Source: Actinernus sp. WN-2022 (Eukaryota; Cnidaria; Anthozoa; Actiniaria; Actinernidae). From it: a stretch of 64,000 nucleotides of DNA. The stretch spans positions 2,873,258 through 2,937,257 of the forward strand of contig JAOWCC010001634.1 in NCBI GenBank assembly GCA_030867875.1, given 5' to 3'. Of the stretch, positions 45,501 through 54,200 are shown piece by piece (within the stretch, counting starts at the first letter, position 1; each line of letters opens with the position of its first letter). A model generated the notes under the pieces. That model saw only the letters and a list, made by a program, of their open reading frames with translations, was not told where the DNA came from and made no database searches. Position numbers and translations under genes: made by a program.

Positions 45501-47951
45501 AACCTGAAACGATCGATCCCCGAAACTGTCCAAGCCGCACCTTAAATGATCCCAACCCGAAATGATCCCCAATCAATACCAAAAACAATCCTGCAATAAA
45601 ACTGGGAATGGACTAAAGGATTTTGGACAACATTTTCGCTAAACTTCTTGCTAAAAGAAGTATAAAGCTCAAAAGTAAGAATGTTTACTAGTGTTTTCCA
45701 ATAGGGCAAACCAACACTAGCAGACTACAAACAACCCCTGTCAATCAAACCATGTGGCATCATCGATCACGTGACCATAGCAAAAATCGCCCATATCTCG
45801 CTGGGGATAAACAGCACAACAGCCATATCAATTCAAGTCACTAGCAGACAACAAACAACCCTTGTCAATCAAACCATGTGTACAATGTAGTAAACATTCT
45901 TACTTTTGAGCTTTATTTCTTTTAGCAAGAAGTCCAACATCCTTTAGTCCATTCCCAGTTTTATTGCAGGATAATTTCAAGTACCAATTGAGGATCATTT
46001 CAGGTGTGGCTTGAACATTTCGGGTTTGGGGATCATTTCGGGCTTGGGATCATTTCGGTTTTGGTACAGAAGTCTTCACATTTAATGTCATGTGTTTTGG
46101 CAAATTTGCATTAATGTTTTTTAAATTTCCCCCTGTAGGCTCTGCATGGACAGGAGAGAACATAAATGTGCACATTAATAGAAATGTCATGTAATTATTT
46201 CCTGCTTGAATACTTGACCCTGAACAACAGACATTGTTGCTAATGTCATGTCACATTATTCATGCACTTCATATCCAAACCTGCCCATCCTTGGCATTTG
46301 ACATGTTGGAAATGGGACTTTTAAACAATTGCAAATCTCTTTACAATATCAATGTAAAATTTGCTATCTTTGACTTGCTTTGAAAAATGCCCCATCCCTG
46401 GGCTGACCTCTGCTGGCAAATGCCCCACTCCTGGGACTGATATTCTTGGGGGGGAGGGGGAAGGGATAGGCAGGGTTTGAAATTGTTGATTACTTTCTTG
46501 ATTTGTTGTTTGATAATGCATATTCTTACACTACCTCAGCACATCTACACAGTACAGTGATGGGCTTGCCTCCTTGTGGGCTATATATTTAGATTTACAT
46601 TGTAGATTATCATTATGCCTTTTATGCACTTGTCATGGCTTCCCAGGGTGGAGGGCTGTAGGTGGGGGAATTGGGGACTTTGTGGGGATTTTGCAATGAA
46701 TTTGTGCCCTTCATAGGGGTGGGGAAAAATGTGGGGACTTGTGGGCTAGCTGTATACATGTGTATGAGGCACATCACAAATTGATGGGAATGAGTTGTGC
46801 TTTCAATCAATTCAACACCCTTTGAAGGTGTTGAAAAGCTTACATGTATATGTGGTTACGTTAAACCTGTGATATTTTGTGCATGAAATAGCCTGTGTAG
46901 CCTGTAAAACCATGGGACTGATGACATCATCATTACGACACCACCACTAAGTGATTTATGGGGACTCAATACCATGTCTGTCAAAGTTTGAGCGGCCTGC
47001 CATTATAAATGAGGGAGATACGGGCATGCACTAAATTCATGTGATCGATGATGTCATTGTTACGACATCACCACTATTATATGACATCACCACTAATGAT
47101 TCATGGGGAACCCAATACCATGCCTGTCAAAGTTTGAGTTGCCTGGCATTAAAATGGAGAAGATATGGGCATGTACTTAAAATCATGTGACCGATGACAT
47201 CATCGTTACAACATTACCACTAAGTGATTGATGGGGAGCCAATACCATGTCTGTCAGACTTCGAGCCACCTGCCATTAATATTGACATAGGGTTTACACC
47301 ACTATCGGTGGTACCCAAATGCGCATGCCTACTGGTTTATTGCTCGAGCACACAAATCTCCCATATGGTAAAATATTTGGTCGGACAAGTATATAGGGGA
47401 CTCGATGATGAGACTTATTAATTAAATGAAATATCAATTACTATTATCTTATCAATTGACATTCCATTCTGCTAACATCTTAGTGAGTGAGCGAGGTGAG
47501 CGAGGTGATTGAGTCCCGGCCGGATTGAGTGAGCAAGTGAGTTACAAAGAATGCACGATTTCCCCAACCATTATCCCCAACGATTTTCCCAATTTTTCCC
47601 AACGATTTTCCCAATTCGTTCCTGCGCTTGCGCGCATCCGCCAGTTAAAAATCATGCCACATTTACATGAGGGGAAACATAGGGGCTTCCAGTTGCAATG
47701 CAAAATTAGCAAAGTCCCCACATTTTCCCGCGGTTCCCCCCTCTTTCGGGGAAGCCGATGACAAGTGCAGGTATCGCTCTCGGTTGTGTTCTCATCCGTC
47801 AAAATATGCCATGACTTAATTCATCAAGCGCAATGTACAAAAAAATGGTACCTTTTTCTAGAGTCCGATGGTGGCCTAACCTTCCACTCCGGTGTGTGAA
47901 GAAATGGGAAAAGACTCTTGAAGTCCGTAAAACCATGCACTCGGCCGCCAT
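33421..47951 (-). CDS. MRPL46: mitochondrial large ribosomal subunit protein mL46, complete, five exons, 285 aa
   Basis: MRPL46 (mL46) is a Nudix-fold protein of the mitochondrial 39S ribosomal subunit. Exons on the minus strand are 47951-47881, 45283-44947, 35106-34918, 33791-33675 and 33564-33421: 858 nt, every junction GT-AG with matching phase, 286 codons including TAA. The N-terminus (MAAECMVLRTSRVFSHFFTH) is Arg-rich and lacks acidic runs, as expected of a mitochondrial presequence. Conserved segments follow family order: ILSAICIERLPV, an acidic coiled region, NRKLQESLVLLVK, AAERRLQE, RFLSNAPAG, VFFYKAQFLGG, VWVTKNEM and VVRRF. Length is close to the human protein as I recall it (279 aa). 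Intron 2 (9840 bp) is packed with transposons. It shares a promoter with the LYPLAL1-like gene. Confidence 0.93.
33675..33791 (-). CDS. MRPL46: MRPL46 exon 4
   Basis: 39 codons, phase 0 at both ends: AAERRLQETCGCTLSVRFLS then NAPAGVLKMAKIKPRSSEK. It corresponds to the family's AERTL...KFLGNAPCG segment. Confidence 0.93.
33792..34917. other. MRPL46 intron 3
   Basis: No exon other than those listed. It contains a SINE at 34095-34312. The rest is AT-rich and featureless to me. Confidence 0.5.
34095..34312 (-). mobile_element. tRNA-derived SINE, diverged
   Basis: The minus strand begins with a tRNA-like A box (TTAGCTAAGTGGTTAAGC, about 34307-34290). Its body (AGAAGGTGCTGCCTTTG, ACCTTCATGTCTTCT) recurs at 59949-59995. 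The B box is degenerate. Confidence 0.55.
34918..35106 (-). CDS. MRPL46: MRPL46 exon 3
   Basis: 63 codons, phase 0 at both ends, acceptor ACTAACAG and donor GTCAAG. EFHEEEEEEFRQFQPASRET is followed by SIVRSMNRKLQESLVLLVK, the start of the Nudix-like domain, and CWEMPVGGIEDQESLRQ. Confidence 0.93.
35411..35658. mobile_element. MITE with 25-bp TIRs
   Basis: AGAGTGGTTTTCAGTTGAGT (35411) mirrors ACTCAATTGAAATCCGCTCT (35639-35658). A TA duplication is possible if the element starts one base in. Confidence 0.8.
35846..36879. mobile_element. 1034-bp PIF/Harbinger-like MITE
   Basis: TGCATCAGTCAATTCCAGCA (35846) mirrors TGCTGGAATTGACTGATGCA (36860-36879), flanked by TTA on both sides (35843-35845, 36880-36882). 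Subterminal GGGGCATTTG repeats and CCCGGG blocks extend the inverted ends. No ORF of note. Confidence 0.87.
37205..37245 (-). mobile_element. LINE 3' end scrap
   Basis: The minus strand reads AATAAAGTTGTTGTTGATGATGATG, a LINE-type 3' terminus with microsatellite tail. Nothing coding is attached within reach. Confidence 0.45.
37737..38770. mobile_element. 1.03-kb TIR element
   Basis: GGATTGGAAGGCCTTCCCA (37737-37755) is mirrored by TGGGAAGGCCTTCCAATCC (38752-38770). The LINE tail at 38771 abuts the right tip exactly. Internal CG-rich GCGCGC blocks lie at 38410-38500. No ORF. Confidence 0.75.
38771..41608 (-). pseudogene. broken LINE (jockey/CR1/L2 group), 5'-truncated
   Basis: Read on the minus strand, frames give an endonuclease part (LCLVGDLNCDLLN, ATLIDVVCSN, GISDHRLI), then the linker, then RT motifs: NPNKACGPDGIEPKLLKLAD, NYRPISLLNV, FFDFKKAFDSIDHDVLLHKL, YADDTTVSV and the C-terminal TRLWNSLGNDLRS. 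At least five frameshifts separate these, and the usual GIPQGSxLGP box reads GIPQHRSLD. The 3' tail is (ATT)n at 38771-38790. It cannot encode a working protein. Confidence 0.9.
41846..41999. mobile_element. palindromic MITE, first of a pair
   Basis: GTTTTAATAATACACCTGGG, then CCGGGTTGTTCAAA, is mirrored by TTTGAACAACCCGG and CCCAGGTGTATTATTAAAAC. The arm is about 35 bp with no mismatch, and inner ATTAGTGCTAATCC also pairs. Confidence 0.88.
42001..42140. mobile_element. palindromic MITE, second of a pair
   Basis: GGGCCGGGTTGTTCGAAGCA mirrors TGCTTCGAACAACCGGGCCC. It shares the GGGCCGGGTTGTTC tip with its neighbour but has a different inside (TTAACCCTAGG), so these are two members of one family sitting end to end. 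Confidence 0.85.
42448..42530. repeat. 30-bp inverted repeat
   Basis: TTTGATTGGATTCTCAGCGT with GCTTGATTTT mirrors AAAATCAAGC with ACGCTGAGCATCCAATCAAA: one mismatch, loop of about 20 nt. Confidence 0.75.
42697..42927 (+). CDS. small unidentified ORF just inside the right hAT-like TIR
   Basis: The frame reads KHECLESLGKMLFRGTYSQI followed by ENVQQLFLKEVDRECCVR. I do not recognise a family. The position, ending about 40 bp before the right inverted repeat, suggests a leftover of a transposon protein. It may equally be noncoding; start and function are not supported. Confidence 0.25.
   Translation: MKILNQTKHRRQSSKPSRLNGRAKQMLKHECLESLGKMLFRGTYSQIASAVWKNTVLRENVQQLFLKEVDRECCVR
43107..43607. mobile_element. 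foldback MITE
   Basis: GAAGGGCTGTGTGCCACACG at the left mirrors the right end CCTGTGGCACACAGCCCTTC. Inner blocks also pair (TGCTTACCTGAGTGCTTAATTA against TAATTAAGTGCTCAGGTAAGCA). A 14-G run lies at 43206-43219. Confidence 0.82.
43608..43831. other. intronic DNA with 22-C run
   Basis: The poly-C run is at 43686-43707. Otherwise nothing is recognised. Confidence 0.4.
43832..44547. mobile_element. 716-bp TIR element with 7-bp GTTAAAT duplication
   Basis: CACAGGCTTA tips and about 150 bp of inverted subterminal sequence (TGGGTTCTCTGTGGCTAC, CACTCCTGGA, AATAAAGATTAGTAG) match between 43832-43985 and 44375-44547. GTTAAAT stands directly outside both tips (43825-43831, 44548-44554). The middle is unique and noncoding. 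Confidence 0.82.
44555..44946. other. MRPL46 intron 2, no gene seen
   Basis: AT-rich intron sequence before the exon 2 donor (read on the minus strand). No clear repeat. Confidence 0.4.
44947..45283 (-). CDS. MRPL46: MRPL46 exon 2
   Basis: 337 nt. The acceptor GCGCAAAG is the only one nearby that completes the split Arg codon left by exon 1. It encodes IYILSAICIERLPVITPDKT and the charged helical region ELDKKYEELQDQLELEHSVL, then EIAQFEAKRK at the GTAAGT donor, phase 0. Recognition of ILSAICIERLPV as the family's conserved N-terminal block is firm; the exact acceptor is less so. Confidence 0.85.
45465..46074. mobile_element. foldback element with AAATGATCCC repeats
   Basis: TGTACCAAACCCAAAATGAT (left) mirrors the right end ATCATTTCGGTTTTGGTACA. 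The arms of about 230 and 185 bp pair through TGGGAATGGACTAAAGGAT and CTCAAAAGTAAGAATGTTTAC. The decamer AAATGATCCC is repeated in the arms. The centre has a direct repeat (CCCTTGTCAATCAAACCATGTG-like) at 45735 and 45860. Confidence 0.8.
46905..47280 (+). repeat. three copies of a roughly 130-bp tandem repeat
   Basis: GATGACATCATCATTACGAC and ACTAAGTGATTTATGGGG, then AATACCATGTCTGTCA, recur from 46919, about 47047 and 47182 with substitutions and an extra partial unit. Each copy carries a TGACATCA CRE-like site. Confidence 0.75.
47881..47951 (-). CDS. MRPL46: MRPL46 exon 1 with start codon
   Basis: ATG at 47951-47949 in the context ATATGGCGG, then AAECMVLRTSRVFSHFFTHR and SG plus two bases, donor GTTAGG at 47880. 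The peptide is basic and amphipathic like a mitochondrial presequence. The codon split (phase 2) matches exon 2. Confidence 0.8.
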
Positions 47952-48080
47952 ATTGAATCATAGGTAACCGCGCAATGTCGAGTAACTCGCATCGGTTCCT
48001 CGCGATCATTGCACGAACGCCTGGCTAAAACGTGCTTTCTGCATGCAGCCCAAGTGTAAGGGAAAATCTTTTCAAATTAA
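47952..48080. promoter_or_regulatory. bidirectional promoter of MRPL46 and the LYPLAL1-like gene
   Basis: The two ATGs are divergent and 129 bp apart. The spacer is TATA-less and contains several CpG (CCGCGCAATGTCG, TCGCATCGG, CGCGATC), as in housekeeping head-to-head promoters. The transcription start sites are not visible. Confidence 0.65.
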
Positions 48081-48478
48081 ATGGCTCTTCCCAAGTTGAA
48101 GACTATTGTAACTCGCGAGAGGTTCATTAGGACAGCTGCTGTTATTTTCTTTCATGGAGAGGAGGGTTCTGCACTAGCTTTAAAAGAAAAACTGAAGGGA
48201 CATCTTCTTAAGAACTTTGACTTCGAACACATTCAAGTCATCTTTCCCCAGGCGCCTGAAATTCTCTACACGGTCGATGGAAATAAACCGAACACAGTAT
48301 GGTTCAATCGCAAAGACTATAGTCCGACTTTTCCAGAACAGATAGACTCAATAGAGAGAAGCTGTAGTTTGGTGAGGCAGATGGTAAATGACTTAGTAAC
48401 GAGTGGTGTGAAGAGGTCGAGAATAGTTATGGGTGGATGTGATATGGGGTCACAAATTGCAATGCACGTGGCTTACAG
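48081..48478 (+). CDS. LYPLAL1: LYPLAL1-like exon 1
   Basis: ATG in the context AAATGG 129 bp from the MRPL46 start, 132 codons plus AG, donor GTAGGT at 48479. It includes the altered nucleophile elbow GGCDMGS (residues 118-124). Confidence 0.9.
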
Positions 48479-49849
48479 GTAGGTGTTAGTTGTAGAGCAG
48501 ATGTTTAGACTTCAAAATCGTTGGACTTTTAGCAAGTGGTCGATCAGCAGGTGTACTGTCTGGGGTAGGCCGGCCCGGTGGTGGGTGATCATGAGTAACG
48601 ACTGTATCCAGTGTACAGTCTTTCATGATAGACCCTTCCATGTTTTTTTTGAACTTTTGAGATATATGTATAACAGCAAAACCGTCAATACTGCTGAAAA
48701 GAGCACCTCGAAGTTAGTCAAAATCCCAAATGTGAGAGTTATATGAATAGGAGCAAAGATTAATACAGGCCTGCAAACTCAGAAAATTTCAGGAAATTTT
48801 ACAGACGTTTGTATGGAAATTTTGACTGGGGGACATCTTTGCTCCTATTCAAGATATAACTCTCAAATGTGGGATTTTGACTAACTTCGAGGTGCTCTTT
48901 TCATCAGTATCGATGGTTTTGCTGTTATACGTATATATATAATTATATCAAAAGTTTTAAAAACCTGTGAAAGGGTCTATTAAAGGGATTAATAACTATA
49001 AGATGAGAGGAGTGTATCCACAAGACCACATACACATACATGTATGTATAAATGTATTTTATTTTATAGGTGTAAATCAGTAGATTGAGTATTTCCATTC
49101 TATGTCAGCCTCAAGCTTGAGTCAAGTACGAATCAGAACCTAAAACATGACATAGCAAAACCATATTCTTTGGAGCAATACTAATAGAAGCAATAGCTGT
49201 GATTTATAATACCTCACATATACATCAGGACATTGTGCACTCTCAAAGTCTCCCTGGAAATATCATTTAATAAGTGCATTGAGCTGACATAAAGCTATTG
49301 AGCTAGTCAGGGAAAAAAAAGCATGCAATTGCCATGTACATGCATGATTGTACAATGTATGCCTCACATGGCAACTTTGAATCTTTATCATATCAGTCCA
49401 CTTGTTTCCCAGTATTTCAAATCATTGATGCCTGGCTGCCATTTACTTACAATATATCTCATATAAGTCATCCATATCATTGTCACAACGTCTTTTAAGC
49501 TATATTTTCTGAATCCATTTGTTTCAGATACCTCCCAGATATTGCTGGTGTGTTTGGACTTTCTACTCATTTAGGTCCATTATCAAGGGTATATAGATAT
49601 ATTCTTAATAAAAGACTTGCAGACAAGGAAGCAGAGTTTCCTGGCCTTTTACTATGTCATGGATATGATGACAAAAGAGTGAACTTAAAATGGGCTGCAC
49701 ATACTGCAGAGTATTTCATGGATCTTGACATTGAGACAGAATTTCAAGTTTACTATGGACAGGATAAGGAAATTAGTATACATCAACTTACTAATCTTAG
49801 AGACTGGATCCTTAAGGTTTTACCTGAGGAAAGTGAACTAGAAAAATAG
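48081..49849 (+). CDS. LYPLAL1: lysophospholipase-like 1 family alpha/beta-hydrolase, catalytic residues lost, 239 aa, two exons
   Basis: Exons 48081-48478 and 49528-49849 (720 nt, GT-AG, split Arg codon) give 239 aa, close to human LYPLAL1 (237 aa as I recall). The family are cytosolic serine hydrolases related to acyl-protein thioesterases. Family landmarks are present: AAVIFFHG (residues 19-26), HIQVIFPQAPE (50-60), NTVWFNRKDY (71-80), GVKRSRIVMGG (109-119), AYRYLPDIAGVFGLS (131-145), LLLCHGYDD (173-181) and LRDWILKVLP (223-232). The nucleophile elbow G-F-S-M-G is here G119-C-D-M-G, so Asp121 replaces the catalytic Ser. Lys213 stands where the catalytic His of the family YHELS motif should be. 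The acid (Asp181) remains. The frame is otherwise clean, so this looks like a conserved pseudoenzyme rather than a dead gene. An ortholog with full activity may exist elsewhere. Confidence 0.87.
48628..48980. mobile_element. foldback MITE in the LYPLAL1-like intron
   Basis: ATAGACCCTT tips and about 130 bp of paired arm: TAACAGCAAAACC, AAAGAGCACCTCGAAGTTAG and AATAGGAGCAAAGAT occur at 48670-48760 and mirrored at 48826-48940. Confidence 0.85.
49528..49849 (+). CDS. LYPLAL1: LYPLAL1-like exon 2 with stop
   Basis: Acceptor TTTGTTTCAG, then (R)YLPDIAGVFGLSTHLGPL through LPEESELEK and TAG at 49847-49849. It carries the retained acid Asp181 and the Lys213 in place of His. A possible poly(A) signal ATTAAA lies at 50174-50179. 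Confidence 0.9.
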
Positions 49850-50610
49850 CTACAATGACTTAACACATGAGGAAACCCTGTTTATTTAATAGAAACAGTA
49901 CATGTATGTACTGTTAATGTACTGTATGTACATGTGTACATATACATGTATGTAGGTACATGGATGTACATGTATGTTGTACATTTTTGGGGCTGTGGAA
50001 CCTGTCTAAAGCGACCACCTCATAAACAACCATGCTTCTAAAAGCTCATGTAATTTGTTCCTCAGTCAAATTGCTACATTTGAAGTCTCTTGTCAGTGAA
50101 AATCATTTGTCTGACAAAAGGGAGGTCTCTTAGTTATGAGACTAAGGTTCAATTGTATTTGAAAGTTTATTGAATTAAAGCTTTGGTGTCTAACCTTCAT
50201 GAAGCTATGTCAGTTGTGTGCATTAATTTTCAGCAAAAAATAATGCCTCATTTTCTAACTTTTTCTTAATTTTTGCAAATCATGACTCTATAAAATATCA
50301 CAGAAAGACTTTTACTTTAAATAGTGGCATCCAAAAGATTCAGAGTCAGACATTTTAACTTTGACAAATAATCATGTAAGTAAATTCCTTCCCTTAATTG
50401 GTCAAGACCTTTGTGTCCAGTTATTAGATGCACAGGGTTGGCAAAGAGTACGTAGTACAGATGTCAGTGCTGAAAAGAGATACTTTAACATTGCAACCAA
50501 ACCAGCCAAGCTTACAGTATTTTGTTCATGTTTATTATCTGTACACATGCAACACCCCGTTTTCCCTTTTGTAGCTTACAATGTTTAGTAAACAGTTTTC
50601 TGTCTCCATG
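49850..50610. other. LYPLAL1-like 3' UTR and flank
   Basis: A simple ACATGTATGT-type repeat at 49898-49985. 49995-50155 resembles 57830-57905 (GAAGCGAC, TTTGTTCCTCAATCAAA, CTACATTTGAA), an old dispersed repeat. No gene is seen. Confidence 0.5.
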
Positions 50611-50732
50611 GGCCAGTTTATAAAACTTTTACACATATTTTACAAGTCTTACCATTGTTTTTTCACCTCAAAACAATGGCCAGACTTGTATTAAATGCAT
50701 GTACATCTAAATAAGTTTTATTAAACTGGCCA
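50611..50732. mobile_element. small palindromic MITE
   Basis: GGCCAGTTTATAAAACTTTT mirrors the right end AAGTTTTATTAAACTGGCC, with ACAAGTCT/AGACTTGT inside. On the minus strand it contains AATAAA (50722-50717), a candidate poly(A) signal for the discoidin gene. Confidence 0.75.
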
Positions 50733-51238
50733 CAGGATACACTACCTAGCTTAGTTTACATGTATGTTGTACTTCTTCATACTTCAATACAAGAGTAACA
50801 TAATTCTTGATCCTTTAATTAAGTTGCTAAAGAAGTAGAATTCATGCTAGCCAACCAGTTCTTGGTATATCTAAATGAAAACATCCACATTTTTCCATTC
50901 ATAGCGGAAACTGTTATTTGAGTCTGGCAATAATATCTTTGGAACTGCTAGACTCGAAAACAAGACTAATACAGGTACATTGTACAATGTATGTTGAAAA
51001 ATGTCATTCAGAACAGTGACTGGACTTTTGTCTTTTTTAGTATGTCTCTCTTTAAAGAGTATGTTACAAGTTTTCAAATGCCTATTTTGGCAAATGGTTT
51101 ATACAGAAGCCTAAAACTCTTCTGCAAATCCGCTCCTAATCCTTCCTTCCTCATTGTGACAATCACTTGAAGACACTGAGTTATCCGCAGGGATTTCCGC
51201 GGAATCTTCAAGTCGTCGTAAGTTGAACATTATATTAT

Positions 51239-51243
51239 TCATG
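51239..51243 (-). CDS. probable last coding bases of the discoidin gene
   Basis: Acceptor ATTGATTGCAG at 51254-51244 (minus). The two bases CA complete a Pro codon and TGA follows. A second frame in the same exon starts ATGAATAATATAATG at 51241 and runs 43 codons to a TAG near 51110; it would be used if a phase-2 exon preceded it. Confidence 0.4.
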
Positions 51244-54200
51244 CTGCAATCAATGAAAAATAGAAAGAAAGAGTTAACATGATAGTGAAACTGAATTTTA
51301 TGTCAGTAACGAGTTGACTAAACCCTAGTCAACTCATGTCAACTTCAGTCGTCAAACTTTTACTATATCTTCTATGCAAACAATACAAATTAATATATTC
51401 TATCTTTTATCAGATGTATGGAAGCTATTAAGAATGCCGGATGTGGCTGGACTGATACGTTTATCGGAGCGCCCTTTTGACAGAAACATATGAAAATGCC
51501 ACGAAAACCAATAATTCAACTGTTCAGATCACTAAAGTGTATTCAGAGTGTGTTTATGTTGCATCCCAAAACGTAACAGTTTTTTGGGAGAACGCCCTTC
51601 GAAATTATCTTAACATTATGAATGTTTATGCGAGGCCGAAAAAGCTATGCCTGCTACTTTTGGCTCAGACAATTTTTTACATTTTTTGATAGACGCAGAG
51701 TTAAACAAGAAGTTTCCGTATGGTAAACCCCTCCTCCGTTTTCACACATGGCGAACTCGAAATTTAACATTCGTATTACAGAGCAGGGAGGAACGTAGAT
51801 GAGTGAATCAACATCTCCTGTTAAAATGCGACATTTTGTGACTTTAAAATCAAACAAGTCATCAAAAAGTGAACATAGAGTGAGGAAAAAGGCTAATGAG
51901 CTAAAAAGGGAAACGCGTGTTGATACTCACGGTCACATCCGTACAACTCCACTCTCAGGCAGATTCCCTTTTCCCATGATCGAGGGTTGATACGAACATA
52001 ACGTGCTACGATGGGATTCTTGAGGTTATTGTGCTTTACTGTGAACGAGTCCTCATTGGCATTGAAGATCTGTTGAAATAGAAGACATCACTTAGCTCGC
52101 TATAGCCTGGTTCACACTAGCGACGCAAGCAGAAGCACAAGTGACTTTATTTAAGTGTCAATGTATTTAGCTTTGTAGTTAATTGGGGACACTAGTCCTA
52201 CGATTTTAGCGTAAGCAACATACGCAGTAACCACATCTAGGAGAAGAACAAGTACTGCTAATGTTCAATGCATTCACTGCGTCTGTATACTCTTGTATGT
52301 TGCTTGCGCTAGCTTATATGCTTGCGTCCCTAGTGTTAACAATTGTCTATCATAGGATACGAAAGCTTCAAACTCAATTATGAACTTAACAGTCAAATGG
52401 CTTTGTCCTTATGTCTAGTGAGAATGAAGGTTTCCGATTGGACATTTGCCTTGTTAGCTGTACTGGCAGCAAGTGCAGTGCAGTGGTAAGCGCTTTGCCT
52501 CACCACTTCAGCCAGGGTTCGAGCCTCGGTATTATGTGAGTTGAGTTCGTCTACGGGACTATCAGGTTCACCAAGAAAGCCGTCATGCGAGGTATAGAGT
52601 CATTAAGATACTAGAGGCTTTCCAACGTAACAAAGTGAGTTGGAAAGCGTCTTCATTACGGCACGTAGCTATTTGTTTATAACTTATGTGATAGTTCATT
52701 AGTTCTTTTCTTGTACATATGTTTAATATTCATATTTGAGGTATATAAAGACCAATCAGTTTAGAATTCTTTCTCTCGCTTGCTGGACAGCCACAAGTCA
52801 GCCAAACTTTAGTTTTAATGTTTTAAATTATTATTCATCAAGATATAACCATTTTGGCTTTAGCCCTCGGAGCCTTGTACGATTGCATTCGGTCGAGGAG
52901 TACGTTTCCAGAAGTTTTTCCACGTAGCAAGACGTGGTTTTTACAATGGTTTTTCGTACCGGGCAACGTACATTATTTTCTTTAGATATCGATTTTTCGG
53001 TATTATTTGATTTAAGCATGTGAAAAGCTATTTATTATCATGTGATTACGTCATTTGATTGTTCAACCACCGTTTAGGATGATGTGTGGTTATGGAATGT
53101 TTTCTCTATTCCTTCATGTCCTGTAATTATTTATGGTTTTTCGTACCGGGCAACGTACATTATTTTCTTTAGATATCGATTTTTCGGTATTATTTGATTT
53201 AAGCATGTGAAAAGCTATTTATTATCATGTGATTACGTCATTTGATTGTTCAACCACCGTTTAGGATGATGTGTGGTTATGGGGTTTTCTCTATTCCTTC
53301 ATGTCCTGTTAAATCATGTCCTGTTAAATATTATGATTTTGTAATATTAGTACTATGTAATGATTTGTAATACGTAGTTTATTAAATAAACCGTTTGCTG
53401 CTGTCCACCAGGCATCCGGCACTGTCACATTCCACTAGTTGTAGTGTTATAATGATTTTGTACGCGTTGGGCGTGTTGCGTAGTATAGGAATGAAACAAT
53501 GTATCTTCGCGGATAGAACAACTGATTGTCTAACAGAGCGGATATGCCTACTCTTGGATCGTAACTCGCCCGAACTCGCAATGCAAAAAGGCTCGAGTTT
53601 TTTTTTCCTTAGCTCGCAAAGGCAAAATTAAGAAAAACAGTATTTTTCCTTAATAATAAGTAGTAGTATTTTTTCGAAAAGTATTTCTCCTTCACTCGCA
53701 TTATCTCGCCTCAACTCGCGAAGGCAAAAAGCATCTTTTGTCCTTAACTCGCCGTGACGGTTAAGGTCCCAGAGATAACCAATTTTAGCTGTACTTTCGT
53801 GGTGACCCAGGCCTTGAAAACATGAAACAAAAGGAATGTAAAAGAATGCAATACACAGTTCCTAACGACCTGATTAAGCTAGTCCAGGGTTATGGGTAGT
53901 CTTTAGTTCGATTTGCTAACTCGTGGACTCACTAATTTGGAATTAAAAACTTATTAGAGAACTTAAAGTGCCTATGAAGTGAAAAAAATCGACCCTGTTT
54001 TTGTTTTATTTTGTTAAATTTTAGTCTTCCCTTAAGTCATGTTGTACAATTAAAAATAAATTTGGAGATCGCGAACATTTCTTATTTCCTGTTGAAGTCA
54101 GGCAATTGTCAAAATCATGCGACAATTTGTATGCCGTTAAAGTTGCTAATTACATGCGTGTGTGCGTCAAGTGGTTTGCACATTTATTTCGTAAATAAAA

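Larger units (their letters stand above)
45284..47880. other. MRPL46 intron 1
   Basis: No further exons are needed or seen. It holds the foldback element at 45465-46074, G-rich GGGGCATTT-type scraps around 46375-46745, and the tandem repeat at 46905-47280. Confidence 0.55.

Noticed and set aside
47824..48009. 61-aa minus-strand frame as the MRPL46 N-terminus
   Set aside because: The out-of-frame ATG upstream does not join exon 2 in phase; the ATGGCGGCC start at 47951 does.
51410..51475. Plus-strand exon after TTTTATCAG (frame with CMEAIKNAGCGWTDTF)
   Set aside because: Acceptor-like start but a stop soon follows and no partner exon or family is recognised.
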